A DNA stretch of 62,883 bases from Mycoemilia scoparia (GCA_027575805.1 JANBPU010000096.1:1-62883), one strand, 5' to 3'; shown: positions 22,970-34,151, counted from the stretch's first letter. Program-made: numbers and translations. Notes: generated from the letters alone by a model not told the origin.

Positions 22970-23545
22970 TTATGTAGTTGGCCCTAGAGCCCTAGAACTG
23001 TCACAATCACCACCAGCTACAATCTTTGTGGATCCAGTTGAGGAACTTCTACTATCATCACTAGTTACAGGCATTGTGAATTCAGTTGGGAAATTTTCAT
23101 CACCACTTGTATTTGCACGCGTTGACCATCCGGCTGAGTAGCCTTCAGATGAATTACTTGCAGATCCAATTGAGAAGTTTTCATTATCACCACCAGCTAC
23201 AGTTATTGTGGATCCAGTTGACACATTTACACTCACTGTGGATCCAGTTGAGAAATTTTCATCACCACTTGTATTTGCACGCGTTGACCATCCGGCTGAG
23301 TAGCCTTCAGATGAATTACTTGCGGATCCAGTTGAGAAATTTTCATTATCACCACCAGCTACAGTTATTGTGGATCCAGTTGAGAGACATCTACTATCAA
23401 CTACACCTACATTCGCTATGGGTCTGATTTGGGAATATCCATTACCAGCCACATTTACATACATTGGTGACCTGGTTGAAGAATGTCTGTCATCAACTCT
23501 TTTTGCTTCTACTACGGGTTTAAACAAGCTCCCTATTTGACACAT
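22970..23545 (-). CDS. Ser/Gly/Asn-rich tandem-repeat protein
   Basis: This open frame of 191 residues has ATG at 23545 and low-complexity composition. After a unique N-terminus (MCQIGSLFKPVVEAKRVDD) come repeated blocks of the type STGSTITVAGGDNENFS, then GSASNSSEGYSAGWSTRANT and SGDENF. Two copies of a 54-residue unit follow each other, at DNA positions about 23091-23252 and 23253-23400, nearly identical over about 140 bp. No signal peptide or membrane segment is seen. It may be a structural or adhesive repeat protein, but that is a guess from composition. Coding status is supported by the in-frame 162-bp repeat (divisible by three) and by the absence of stops. Confidence 0.5.
   Translation of the reverse strand: MCQIGSLFKPVVEAKRVDDRHSSTRSPMYVNVAGNGYSQIRPIANVGVVDSRCLSTGSTITVAGGDNENFSTGSASNSSEGYSAGWSTRANTSGDENFSTGSTVSVNVSTGSTITVAGGDNENFSIGSASNSSEGYSAGWSTRANTSGDENFPTEFTMPVTSDDSRSSSTGSTKIVAGGDCDSSRALGPTT
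23091..23400. repeat. Tandem 162-bp repeat, two copies
   Basis: The block starting AAATTTTCATCACCACTTGT recurs 162 bp later with only a few substitutions over roughly 140 bp. It includes GCACGCGTTGACCATCCGGC in both copies. Smaller GGATCCAGTTGAGAA units of about 40-60 bp are nested inside, so the array arose from an older short repeat followed by a recent larger duplication. Confidence 0.85.
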
Positions 23546-24330
23546 TTTTTGTCTTACTCAAACCCCTCGACTTTTTGTTTGATGTTTGCAAACTAATAAA
23601 ATATTAAAATATGCCTATCCAGGTAAGAGCTCTGTGTATAATATGTTCACACAACAAATAAATCAATTAACTATACCTTAAATGCCCAATCCAATAACTT
23701 TTAAAACTATATTAATTTAAAGAAGAAAAAAGCTTATAATCACCTGTGTTTACCCTCTTTTCAGCCACTGGGAGCATCTAGTATTTATAAAGTTGTATTT
23801 TCCAGAAATCACAATTATATGCTCCACTGAAGGCATAGAATGCTCTGATGCAATTAAGCTTTGGTTTTAATTTAAAGGCAATATTTTGTTTTTCCTCATT
23901 TTAAAATTTACCTTGATTCTTTATCGGTATTTTTTTTCAATTATGATTTCATTTTAACCTTTTACAATTGAAATCATTTCAATTTTTACTTGGAATTCTA
24001 TTTTTTGATTTTTATATTACTCTTTTTAATAAGAATCAGTGATGATTGAAAGAACCTCAATTCAAATCTAACTATCTGCATTGCTCATTTCCTATCGTTT
24101 TTCAATACAATCAGCTTCTTTTTCATAATACATGGTATACACTTAAACACCAATAATTTTGTGAGAAAAATTAATTCGATTCACACAATTTCATAAAACA
24201 ATGTGTGATTTCAATAATTTGAATATAGAGAAAAAAGGGGGGAATAATGCCAAAGTACAAATGTGAATGGGTTGTAGTTTTCTTGAAGCAATTGTGATAA
24301 ACCAGGAAAAAAGGAGCACAGTGTATTGAT
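23546..24330. other. Intergenic region, very AT-rich
   Basis: It holds the upstream region of the repeat protein (a TATAAAT on the minus strand around 23784) and the 3' flank of End3. No gene or repeat copy recognised. Confidence 0.45.
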
Positions 24331-26029
24331 CTAGCTTTTATCAACATCTATAGTTTCTAATTGGATCCTGACTAATTCATCACGCCCATTTTGGATAAAT
24401 GATTTGAGGGCATCAGTCTGGCCTTGTAAAAACGAATAGTGGCTTTGCAAATCGTATATATCTTGCTTTATCTCTGCAATTGAGCCTCCACCCGAAAATG
24501 TTTTTGCTACAGCAGGCGAGTTGGGATTAGATATCAGCTGGTTAATTTTCTCCTTTTTTGTTTGCTTGTATTCAAGGAATTCTTCTAGCTCACGAAGTGT
24601 GGTTTGTATATCTGATGAATCCGGATGATCAAGGTGGTTATATGATGATTGCTGTTGCTGTTCTACTTGACTTATTTCTATATTTATATCCTTGAGTTCA
24701 TTGTCCAGTTTATCCAATTCCTTTTGCAAACGACTTCGCTCTTCTTCGTTTACTCTGGATGATGCATACCGAGATCCAGCTTTACTTTCAAAGGTAGAGG
24801 CATTACGCAATTTGGATAAATAGCTATCAGCCAATGCAACATTTCCTGATTTCTCTCCATACAGACCGGGTTTTCTCGAGTCAGTTATACCTGGTTTGCC
24901 AGTCCTTCTGGTATAGTTTATGCTTCCAGAAACACCAAGAGCACTATCTGAATTTAGGTCAAGTGCCTTGTATATTTTATCACGGATTGCTGGTGGCAAG
25001 TTATCGGGAACCCTGGCTCCTTTTATACATGAGTTTATGACATGAAGAAAATATACAAATTGCTCTTTGTTTAGTTCCTGATATTTTCTAACGTCAATCA
25101 TGTTCCATACATGCACAATTTCGTTCCATGGAAGTCCGAATGAATGCAAATATTCGTCCAGGGGAAGCACTTTATAAATTAAACAATAAATATATTTAGT
25201 CCCTTATACTTTGTATTTGATATTTAAATAAGATTATTATCAACAGACATATAGCTTACTTTTTACTGTACTGGAAGTTCCACCCCCAGTCATTTGCCTG
25301 AATATTTGTTCATAGTTGGCTCGATCATTAGATGGTACAAACCAATTCATTGAAGAAGCCCCCGCCGATCCTACATCAGAAAGGGCTGCTGAAGGTGATC
25401 TGGCAACTTGAGGCGATAAATAGCCACCACCTGCTCCTGATTGCTCGTTAGCCCCCGACATTGAACCCACGCTTCCCTGAATAAGGTGTTTCTTGGTCTG
25501 TGGTACAAGTGTGGGTGGAAGTACATTAGGAACCCCATTAATCTTGTTTTCTAGCAATGAATAAACGAGCTTCATGGCGATACAAAACTCCTCAAGATCA
25601 AGCTGTCCGTCACGATCCATATCCGATAATTCCCTAGAAAATGAATAGTAGGAAAAATTGGCGTTGTTTGATTTAGCATACACGTTTTGCCTGGTCAATA
25701 TTTAGATAGCATGGTGCCTTATGTATGTCTACTGCTGATGTTTGATACATACCATATTTGACCAAGATAATGGACTGGCAACTGCGACTTTAACAAAAAG
25801 TTCTTTGCATTCTGGTCTAAATTAATAGAAAGGGAGAATAATCGTGGAATTAGAGTTCATTACATAGCCCTGCAATGGTTTACTTTGAATATGTTGAATT
25901 CATGCAGTCTGGGATAGCCCTAAGTTATATATATTTGCATTTACCTGATAGTTTGCCATTCGCAGGCGCAGCCATCTCAAAGTATTGCTTATACTTTTGG
26001 TAGTCCTCATTGCTTATTACCAGGTCCAT
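24331..26029 (-). CDS. END3: End3-like endocytic EH-domain protein
   Basis: Four exons with matching phases give 453 residues: 26029-25945, 25816-25753, 25633-25260 and 25169-24331. An N-terminal EH domain opens MDLVISNEDYQKYKQYFEMA and contains the EF-hand-like loop DMDRDGQLDLEEF and the conserved tail GVPNVLPPTLVP. A second EH-like domain follows (LPLDEYLHSFGLPWNEIVHV; ending DNLPPAIRDKIY). The C-terminal third is coiled coil. This is the layout of yeast End3, which joins Pan1 and Sla1 at cortical actin patches to drive clathrin-mediated endocytosis. The 453-residue length is a little above the usual roughly 350-400, owing to a Gly/Ser-rich insert between the EH domains. No unusual residues are missing in the first EF-hand loop. 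Confidence 0.9.
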
Positions 26030-26384
26030 TGCAATTTCGACTGCGTTGCTTTTAAAATTAGCTCTTACCAATGGAAAGGAATGAAATGCTTTTGTAAAAG
26101 TAGTGACAACAACAATATAGTTAGCGATAAGTGACTACAAAATATATGCCATTAATGATAGAAAAAAGTGTGACGATGATGAGAAATGGTATCACCACAA
26201 TCTATTTCGCTTAAAATCACGTGGATCTGAAGGATGCAACTAAGCCATTCAAAGCACAAAACACCCATAACACAAAGTTCTAGAACACCCAAAACCAAAT
26301 CTAATGATATTAACAAATTAAACATCAGTGATGATAATGACTAAGGAAGCTGGGGCCTGTTAAAGACATATAAAGACTGTAGCA

Positions 26385-27764
26385 ATGCCAAATAAGCCAG
26401 AAGTACAGCTGAGACCACAGCGAGGGCCAACGCATCGCAATGACAAGAATCACAATAATAATGCTAAAGACTATACATTTATCAGCAGGTCTTCACACAA
26501 CATTGACAAAGAAACAAGGTATAAAACAAGAACGAAAGGATCGATGTGATCTAAAGTATCTGAAATATCGCTAACATGTATATGAATATTACATCGAATC
26601 GATTGCTTTAAAATTGTATATAGTCTACTAAACCGCAAGGTCCAAACAGAATTCTTTGAAAGTATAAATGAACAAGTAAGTGTTCAAAAGCTTGTTCTAT
26701 GTCAATTTATCTCTGCCGTATAAGCTATTGATTACGAAGTTGATTTCTTTATAGTTAGAATCATTTGGTATCAATGCTAAGAAAGATTTAAACGAGAAAG
26801 AAAAGGATAAGCTTGACAATATGGTCCTTAATATAAGTAAGCCTCCATACTCACTACCATTGAAATACAAATATTAGAATAAAGCAGTATGTATATATAT
26901 ATATATATATATATTGATCGTTATCTGATAAACTAATAGGAAAGCTTCGTGAAGGTGTATTTGCATCGCATTCGAGAGACGCTTTCGTGATATCTGGCAA
27001 GCCATTTTCAATGATTTAATTTAGTAACCTTATCACCTCAAAACTAACCATCGAATATATATGGTAAATAGTATACGAAAAGTCGGTAGATATTTGTATA
27101 TTGGCCAATTCGTTTGCAGAATTACAAAAATCTCTAATTTATCTGGTCGAGACATTATACTTGGAAGACTTCCTCAACTCATCACCACTAAAGAACCGAC
27201 AAGGATATTACATTGGGTTATACATATTATATTGGTGTTGCTATGGTAATGACAGTTTACCAATATTGAAAATCATTGAGAGCTTTGATTTGGATCTAAA
27301 AAGAACTTCGGCTAGCTTGGATTTTGCTTTGCGGTTATGGAAATATAAAAGGTCAAACAACTATGTTCAACTTGGAATGCTTGTTTCCAAGGCAGATGAC
27401 CAGCAATTCAAGCTTATAAAGGTAGCTGCTACGATGAATCTATTTTGAAATCTAAAAATGCAAAGATTTTGTCCAATTTCAATACTTTATTATGACTTTT
27501 CCGCTAATTTAACTATTTATTCACATATTTGTATAGCATGCCATACCAACAATGAAAAAGGAGGCTTTGTTGGCTATGAAGGCAGGATATATAAAGTATC
27601 CTGTTACTGAAATGCTTCAACATCTCCTAATAACCAACAAAGATCACGATGAATGCTGCCAGTATCTTGCAAAGAACGGAATAGTTGTTCAAGAATATGC
27701 TGTGCCAAATGAAGAAAATAAAACATTGCTATATGCCATGTTCAAATTATCCAAACAACCTTGA
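26385..27764 (+). CDS. SAC3/GANP-domain protein
   Basis: Six exons reconstruct to 300 residues in phase: 26385-26518, 26624-26675, 26755-26836, 26940-26996, 27072-27421 and 27537-27764. The fourth intron seems to use a GC donor (GCAAGC at 26997) with a normal AG acceptor. After a polar N-terminus (MPNKPEVQLRPQRGPTHRND) the helical core KLREGVFASHSRDAFVISVY and SLDFALRLWKYKRSNNYVQL, then a winged-helix-like end (AIPTMKKEALLAMKAGYIKY, YLAKNGIVVQEY), match the SAC3/GANP/Thp3 pattern. Such proteins act in mRNA export or transcription-coupled RNA processing, usually with a small PCI partner. Which subfamily (Thp3, SAC3D1-like) is uncertain, and at 300 residues it is short. A (TA)n run sits in the third intron. 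Confidence 0.65.
26889..26913. repeat. (TA)n microsatellite in intron
   Basis: A run of about twelve TA units within the third intron of the SAC3-domain gene. Confidence 0.9.
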
Positions 27765-28535
27765 TATTACCTTTGTATCGTGCATTATACTATCTTGGCG
27801 CTTCCATTTAACGATCTATATACATATCATTTGATTTTGTGGCTTTGATTTTTCGTTTAAAAAGCATGCCAATTCAAACTTTATTTTTACACTATTGACA
27901 AGGTTCTATACGTGCTCCCTGGGGCGGCTATGATAAACATCTCGCGGTAAATCAAAAAGTATAGTAAAAACACAAAACGGAAAAAATAGCATAAGCCAAG
28001 AAACAAGTTCACCAAAGATATCATTCAATTCAAGTAACTGCCACGCGTGGAGGGAAAATCCAATGCATTTTGCAAGTTCTCCAACAAAAGGGAACAGACA
28101 GATACCACCACACATTCCCTGCAAATCATCCCATAACCCATATGTATTAGCTGGAATGTCAGTGAAGATTGGCTGATGCCAAAGGGACGATCCTGGTACT
28201 CTTTTAGAAGAGACTACCATTTTTAAGTAAGAAAGGTTGACAATGAAGCTAAACCAGTAGTGGTTGTAATCAATTCATTATTAGATCAATTATCTCAAAC
28301 GGGAAATCGGGAATCACTGTCTTTAATAAATTCCGCCCAAATCCCGTCAGCCTGCCCTTGCACTGATCTATCTACACTCTAACCCTGTCACAGAACACAA
28401 AGGCCACAGACTAATTCTACAGCCTCTAAATTTTGTTTTGTTTCCTTTTTCCTCAAATTTTACACATTTAAAAATACCGTGTATTGAATTCTGGCATTTT
28501 AAACCACCGCAAACATACATAAATACATAATAACA
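27765..28535. other. Intergenic region
   Basis: It contains a family B element (28074-28216) and the promoter of the pyruvate-carrier gene. An open frame on the minus strand at 27906-28220 lies largely inside that element and is not a gene. Confidence 0.5.
28074..28216. mobile_element. Family B MITE-like element, long form
   Basis: The left end is AGTTCTCCAACAAAAGGGAA, the right GGTACTCTTTTAGAAGAGAC. The interior has CACACATTCCCTGCAAATCA and CCCATAACCCATATGTATTA, shared with copies near 56.1 and 60.2 kb. At about 143 bp it is longer than the 125-bp form because of an insert around GAAGATTGGCTGATG, similar to the 60.2-kb copy. Confidence 0.65.
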
Positions 28536-28886
28536 ATGGCTTCAGCAGCTAACGGATTCAAGACATTCTGGAACTCACCCGCTGGTCCCAAGACCATTCA
28601 TTTCTGGGCACCCATGATGAAGTGGGGTTTAGTAATTGCCGGTCTCAGTGACATGAAGCGCCCCGTTGAATGCGTTTCTGCCAAACAACAATTATCTTTG
28701 GCCGCTACCGGCGCTATCTGGACTAGATGGTCGTTTGTTATTACTCCTAAAAACTATCCCCTTGCTGCCGTAAACACTTTTGTTGGTGCCACCGCATTCT
28801 ATCAGCTTTACCGTGTCGGTATGGCCTATCTTGAAGAAGGCAAGGAACCTGCTGCCGCTGTTGAGGAAAAGAAAGAAGAAAAGTAA
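28536..28886 (+). CDS. Mitochondrial pyruvate carrier, MPC2-like subunit
   Basis: This intronless gene encodes 116 residues. Signature blocks are FWAPMMKWGLVIAGLSDMKR and LSLAATGAIWTRWSFVITPK, followed by NYPLAAVNTFVGATAFYQLY. Three short membrane helices are expected, as in the MPC family. MPC1-MPC2 heterodimers import pyruvate across the inner mitochondrial membrane. The N-terminal shape (FWNSPAGPKTIHFW) and the position of the PKNY motif fit MPC2/MPC3 better than MPC1. The charged C-tail (AAAVEEKKEEK) is ordinary for fungal members. Length and all key blocks are intact; the ATG follows a purine-rich leader typical of a well-translated gene. Confidence 0.93.
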   Translation: MASAANGFKTFWNSPAGPKTIHFWAPMMKWGLVIAGLSDMKRPVECVSAKQQLSLAATGAIWTRWSFVITPKNYPLAAVNTFVGATAFYQLYRVGMAYLEEGKEPAAAVEEKKEEK

Positions 28887-30268
28887 GACGACGCTTTTTA
28901 TATCTCTAGCATAAAATAGTAGACCCGATCATACATTTGGCGTATGAATGGGCTTATACTATATTGACTTTTGTCTCTACAATTTGTTAAAGACATGATG
29001 TCTAACTAGATATTTTATTTATCTTTATATTTAGGTAGATAGTTAGATAGATGATGGAGAGTAGTGCATGTACCAATACATCAGGTTTCCTTTGATCAGT
29101 GTTATTTTTTGCTGTTTGTAGAAAATATTATAGCGCACTTTTGTTTAAACAAGCCCATTCCTTCAATACTATTTGTTTCCATTTGTGGTCGCGTTATATG
29201 GTGGTAGAGCTTGCCATACTACATTGTATTAATTGTTAGAAAAGTCAAATGTACAGTAGTTTTATTAAAAGGGAGCGATTATATCCAACAAATATCAATC
29301 AATTTCTATCGCGCTTCTTTTGACTATCTCAGTCCTCCAGGATTATTACATCACTTATCTCTCTGGCTTTCTCAATACTAAGTCAAATTTGATACTATTG
29401 GAACTGTGATCAAACACTGACCAAAAAAGTTGTTATACGTGTGTCCCAATATACAAAAGGAATAAATTGTGTCTTTGTTCATTTTTGTGTTTCCAAATAA
29501 AAATGAGTTGAATGCGTTCTCTTCACAACTTATCCTTGGCATTATCCAACTATTGCTAGCCTGTAAACACTAGACTTCTTTAATAGATGAACCAGCCATG
29601 CGCTTGAAATGCACTTTATTTTCTTTGCAACAATTACGTATCTTTTACAAAGAATGTGAAATAAACCTAGCATATGGTCTAAAGATGTGGGGTCAGACTC
29701 ACACAAGCCTACCCCCACACAGCATAACTATAAAAGGCAACGGATGTTTATGTATGCTTAGTTTGTGGCTCTGTTTCTGTGAGATAGTGCATAAAAAGTA
29801 ACTATAGATAAGGATGATATGCCTAAAATGCCAATTCATTTTCTTTGGCTTATAAAATTCAAACGCCATGTTGTTTTCTAGATTTGGCTGAGAGCCAAAT
29901 AAGGTCCGAAATAAAAACTATAGTAGTAACACCAACTTCAGTAATTGGTCTCATTCAATTGGCAAAGATCTCATCAGTAAGGCGCAGAGAACAATATTAA
30001 CCAGGAAACATACATCTCTTACTTAGAAGAGCAATAATAATAGTAATAGCACTACTAATAATGTTGATGGTGATGCTATAAGAAGGTATTGATTATTAGT
30101 ATATTTATATAAAGAACCTTGAAGTTTCCATGACATAACATTTTATACTCATTTAAACTATACCAAAAATCCACTTCCATCTTTTATCAATAGCTCCCCA
30201 TTGTTAAAAATATAGCCACTAATAAATTAGCAATAACCAAAGCCATATAAAAGCTGTCATACAGTTAG
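28887..30268. other. Intergenic region
   Basis: I see no gene or recognised repeat. A possible TATA-like sequence (CATATAAAAG, about 30244-30253) lies just before the receptor ATG at 30269; that close spacing is unlike the usual one here. Confidence 0.45.
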
Positions 30269-31774
30269 ATGACACGCAGCGATAATGTTCTGGCTGATAA
30301 ACTCGACACTACAGTCTTTCCATGGCAATGGGAAGACCTTAGAAAATACATACGCCAGACCAACGACTTAGCAAGCAATATACTGAATTCTCTATCGCTG
30401 GTGCTTAGCTTCGTTGTCATAATCACAGTCGTTGTAATGTTCTGCACCAAACGAAAGGCTGATCTCCGGCTCTCGCTTCGAATATCTGCCAGTATAGCGT
30501 TTGTTGACATCATAACGGCAAGTCTCAGTCTGGTGGATGATTTGCCACTTGAATACTCAAGACTAACTACGATCCAGTTAAAGGCAGTTGCATGGATTAG
30601 CAGCTTTGTTGAAATAAGCTTTATATTGCTAACCTGCTGTATTGTTTTACATCTCCACATAACCGTCATACATAACAGTCTGAAGCTTGCGGCAAGACTA
30701 ACCCCGTGGTACGAGGCTATCAGCTTTCTCGTTTCACTGATATTGACTCATCCGATAATGTATGCATTCGATATATTTTGGTCAGAACAGAGACAAACTA
30801 TAAGTATATATATTGAAACCAAGGCCCAAAGCCGTGCCTTAATGGCCTATAACTGGATAGCCCTGTATATTTGGATCATTGGCGGAATGCTATATTGTGC
30901 CACCGTTTCTTGTTGGCTACTTATTCGGCTGTTTCCTGTATGGAAAAGGATGAGACCACCCAACAACTTTAAGGCAATAGTACCTATAACCCCATTGCCA
31001 CAGGCTACCACCATATATACGCCAAAGACCTCCATTCCAACACCTTCAGCTACGACTAATGGTCAATTCAATTTTAATTGTTCATTCCAATTCATGAATC
31101 TTGAGTCGCAGCACAAAATGATCAACAGTAGTGATTGTTCTCTTACATCAACCGATCCCATGGCTATAAATATAGAAGATAGCAGTCACTGTAGTCCTCT
31201 TTTTCTCAATATTCCTAAATCAGAATCCAATACCACTCTCGTATCTACGCCTTTGGGCACTAGCCTTCAGGAACAAAAACCATCACGAATAACATTTATG
31301 CCTCATAACACATCGTCGAGCACTGTAAATAGCCATCCCAGGCTAACAATCAAAATACCTCCACCAATGCCATTTTCATCATTACCACTACCAGCATCCA
31401 CGCCGCACAAAAGTAAATCCATCCATAATTTATTTAACGGATGGACCACGCCTTTCACATCGACAACCTCGGCAACTATAGCTTCACCAATCTCGAAACC
31501 CCGACTCAGCAGCATAGTAACCAACAAGCAACGCAAAAACACCACAAGCGCTCTAATCCGCATAATTCTGTATCCGCTGATCCCAATAATTACCAGAGGC
31601 TGTTGGCTCATCACCCAGATATTTGGGGTCACTAGTCCCGAATTTGAGTATGCTTATTGTCTGATGGTATCTAGTCAGGGCATTTTGAATTTCATTGCAT
31701 TTATGCTTAATCCTGGGCTTGATGAGATCTGGAAAAGAGTATATAGATTATTATTTTTTGGGAAAATTAAATAA
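30269..31774 (+). CDS. Seven-transmembrane receptor, pair 2 member a
   Basis: This intronless gene encodes 501 residues. Seven hydrophobic segments lie near 38-60, 70-92, 106-131, 147-168, 193-219, 430-450 and 462-487. TM3 ends CIVLHLHITVIHN. The TM4 block LTHPIMYAF and the TM5 exit RLFPVWKRM are shared with the other receptors. The third intracellular loop of about 200 residues is Ser/Thr/Pro-rich. TM6 starts in LIRIILYPLIPIITRG and TM7 ends NPGLDEIWKRV. The C-tail is only about 14 residues, far shorter than in the other five, so signalling or desensitisation through a phosphorylated tail is unlikely. It faces the next receptor tail to tail 415 bp away and is most like it in TM6 and TM7. Ligand unknown. 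Confidence 0.85.
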   Translation: MTRSDNVLADKLDTTVFPWQWEDLRKYIRQTNDLASNILNSLSLVLSFVVIITVVVMFCTKRKADLRLSLRISASIAFVDIITASLSLVDDLPLEYSRLTTIQLKAVAWISSFVEISFILLTCCIVLHLHITVIHNSLKLAARLTPWYEAISFLVSLILTHPIMYAFDIFWSEQRQTISIYIETKAQSRALMAYNWIALYIWIIGGMLYCATVSCWLLIRLFPVWKRMRPPNNFKAIVPITPLPQATTIYTPKTSIPTPSATTNGQFNFNCSFQFMNLESQHKMINSSDCSLTSTDPMAINIEDSSHCSPLFLNIPKSESNTTLVSTPLGTSLQEQKPSRITFMPHNTSSSTVNSHPRLTIKIPPPMPFSSLPLPASTPHKSKSIHNLFNGWTTPFTSTTSATIASPISKPRLSSIVTNKQRKNTTSALIRIILYPLIPIITRGCWLITQIFGVTSPEFEYAYCLMVSSQGILNFIAFMLNPGLDEIWKRVYRLLFFGKIK

Positions 31775-31940
31775 TGCATACATTCTAATGATTTATTCAC
31801 GTTTTGTATTGATGATATTATATTGATACGGCTATTTTCCTTTATTCTCATGATATTTATTTATAAATCCCTTTTGTGATGTACATAATGTATAATGAAT
31901 AAACTAAATTTATAACAAAAAATTTATGAAAATCGATAAT

Positions 31941-32014
31941 TAATTGTGATTGATGACCATCCCTATAATCGTTTACCACTAAATGATACCTTTCAAAAAT
32001 TATGATAAGCGTAT
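31941..32014. repeat. Degenerate family A fragment
   Basis: It keeps the interior block CCATCCCTATAATCGTTTAC and the right terminus CCTTTCAAAAATTATGAT but lacks a matching left end. It lies in the short gap between two convergent receptor genes. Confidence 0.45.
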
Positions 32015-32189
32015 ATATTATGTATTTATGATAAGCATAAATCAATTGCATAAAATCATTCACTAAACATTAAAGAGAGGAGAGAAAAAAGATGGTGCGA
32101 GCAGGAGATAGAAGGGAGTACAAGTAGTGGGCGAGAATGAGAGAATACTAAAAATATATATTATACAAAAAAAACTATCCAACAATAGT

Positions 32190-34151
32190 TCAAAACGAGG
32201 TAGAAGATTGATTAGGCGTAGTAACATCAGCAAAAGCAATCGAATTCCTATTCCGATGTCGAAAAGAACTACCAACTCCACGGCGTTTTTTTAATGCGAA
32301 AATGCTTTTCACTTTGTTGACAACAATATCCATAGTTTGTTTACGGAACAGCCAACTCCAGAATACATCAAGTCCTGGGTTTAGCAAAAATGCCACAAAG
32401 TTTAATATACCTTGGGTTGAGGCCAGCAATTTGTTTGCCACAACTGGGTAATCTTCTATACTGAATACTTGGATAACAACAAATAATGATCTTGTGGTTA
32501 AGGGGATAAGGGGGTACAACATTATTCGCAATATGGTATTTCGGGCCTGTCTTCTATGGGTGTCTGTTACTATTACACTCATTCTTTTGGATGCCCGATT
32601 ATTGTTCGTAGTACTGTTGCTAGTACCATTATTATTGGTATTGTTACCATGATATATTTCTTCACAAAAATTCGTGACACTCTTTCGTATAGATTTGGTC
32701 CTGGCATGGTTGCGAGACTTTTGTTTCTGCTGTTTTTGTGCTACTGTAGTTGGTAATGCTGGTGCGGATGAGGAGGAAAATGCATTGTAATTAAAAAAGG
32801 ACCAACGGGATATCGCCTCTTTTGTAGCTATTAGTTTGTTATGGTCATAAGCTGCTGTTGTAGAGCCTTGTTGCTGCAGATTGTCGGCTGATATATTATT
32901 GCCTCCACTATTATTATTATCATCATCATTGTCGGGCCGAATGCTGCTTTTCGAGTAGTTTTGTGGCTCATCTTCGGGCAAGGGGCAAAGGCTTCCGTTC
33001 TTTAAAGTAGGTGTGGAGTTTGATGATAAATTGCCAAATCCCTCTCGGGTTTTGGTCGGTGATGTAAGACATTTGTAAGCCTCACTGATGGCATTGGAGC
33101 TCATGCAATACGTTGTTTCATTTGACAAGTTTAGGCTAATGTTGTTGCATGTGGTATCGCTGGTTTCTTCATCATAGCTTGTTTTGCCTACTTGAATTTT
33201 ACGCAAATTACTCTGTGACATCTCCTGTTGGTGATTTTGGTGCTGCTCGATCTGCTGATGGTGATGCTGCTCTGGATATCCGCTATGCTCTGCCCCATTA
33301 GTAAATGTACGTAGCTGGTTTAGCTGGGTGGGCGAAAGGTTGTTGTACATCTGCCGCCATACTGGAAATAGCTTAAATATCAAAAGGATGGATACAACAA
33401 GACAATAAAGCAAGCCACCGGTCATCCATACCAAAAATGTCAGCCACATGTAAGCCGAGCCACCAGGGGAAGTGGTATTGCCATATATAGTCTGAGCCCT
33501 GGGAATCCACTCTATCTTGAATAGGTACATGATTGGGTGTGTCAGCACCAGAGAAATCAGCAACGTGACCAGCTCGTAGTAAGGGTTCAGTTTGGCTGCT
33601 ATATGCGACTTATTGTGGAGTACAGAGAGCTGCAGCTGAAGGACAATACAGCATGTCAACATGACAAAGGCCAGGGCAGTGAAGAACGACATCCATGTTA
33701 TAAACCGATATTCGATTTCTGGCCGGGTTTCCATGTATTTGCCAAACAGCTGGGCAATAAGATTGGACGACAATATTATGTCGACCAGGGCTATTGATGC
33801 TGATATTCGCAGGGTTGGTTTCATGGCGATATTTCGGCTCTGCTTACTGACAAACATCATGGATAATATGGTCGTGATAACTATGACTGATAGTGCTATT
33901 GAAAGTATGTTGAGAACCAACTCGACATATGCCCAGTTTCCTAGAACTGATGTGCTAATGCCTCCGCTGGCGCTGTTGATGTCCGTGATTGGCAACCTCT
34001 TTAATAATAATGCCTTCAATATAGCACCACCACCATTATCAATATCATTATCGCCGTTATTCTGAATAGTAGCTGCAGTATTAGTAGTAGTAAGCCATGG
34101 ATTCAAATGGTTACCATCTATTAATGGCTGTGGACCGCCTATTAAGCCCAT
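32190..34151 (-). CDS. Seven-transmembrane receptor, pair 2 member b
   Basis: This intronless gene encodes 653 residues. The N-terminal region before TM1 is about 75 residues and Asn-rich. Hydrophobic segments lie near 78-100, 115-136, 150-175, 192-212, 235-260, and, after a very long loop, about 562-585 and 592-613. The third intracellular loop (about 270-555) is the longest in the cluster, rich in Gln, His, Asn and Ser, including QQKQKQKSRNHARTK. Shared motifs are LQLQLSVLHN at the end of TM3, LTHPIMYLF in TM4, KLFPVWRQM after TM5, LRIMLYPLIPLTTRS in TM6 and NPGLDVFW after TM7. It is convergent with the gene at 30269-31774. A G-protein-coupled role is inferred from topology; the ligand cannot be predicted. 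Confidence 0.85.
   Translation of the reverse strand: MGLIGGPQPLIDGNHLNPWLTTTNTAATIQNNGDNDIDNGGGAILKALLLKRLPITDINSASGGISTSVLGNWAYVELVLNILSIALSVIVITTILSMMFVSKQSRNIAMKPTLRISASIALVDIILSSNLIAQLFGKYMETRPEIEYRFITWMSFFTALAFVMLTCCIVLQLQLSVLHNKSHIAAKLNPYYELVTLLISLVLTHPIMYLFKIEWIPRAQTIYGNTTSPGGSAYMWLTFLVWMTGGLLYCLVVSILLIFKLFPVWRQMYNNLSPTQLNQLRTFTNGAEHSGYPEQHHHQQIEQHQNHQQEMSQSNLRKIQVGKTSYDEETSDTTCNNISLNLSNETTYCMSSNAISEAYKCLTSPTKTREGFGNLSSNSTPTLKNGSLCPLPEDEPQNYSKSSIRPDNDDDNNNSGGNNISADNLQQQGSTTAAYDHNKLIATKEAISRWSFFNYNAFSSSSAPALPTTVAQKQQKQKSRNHARTKSIRKSVTNFCEEIYHGNNTNNNGTSNSTTNNNRASKRMSVIVTDTHRRQARNTILRIMLYPLIPLTTRSLFVVIQVFSIEDYPVVANKLLASTQGILNFVAFLLNPGLDVFWSWLFRKQTMDIVVNKVKSIFALKKRRGVGSSFRHRNRNSIAFADVTTPNQSSTSF

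Noticed and set aside
27906..28220. Minus-strand open frame of 104 codons with hydrophobic stretches
   Set aside because: About half lies inside the family B element, and the rest resembles no protein; it is repeat-derived.
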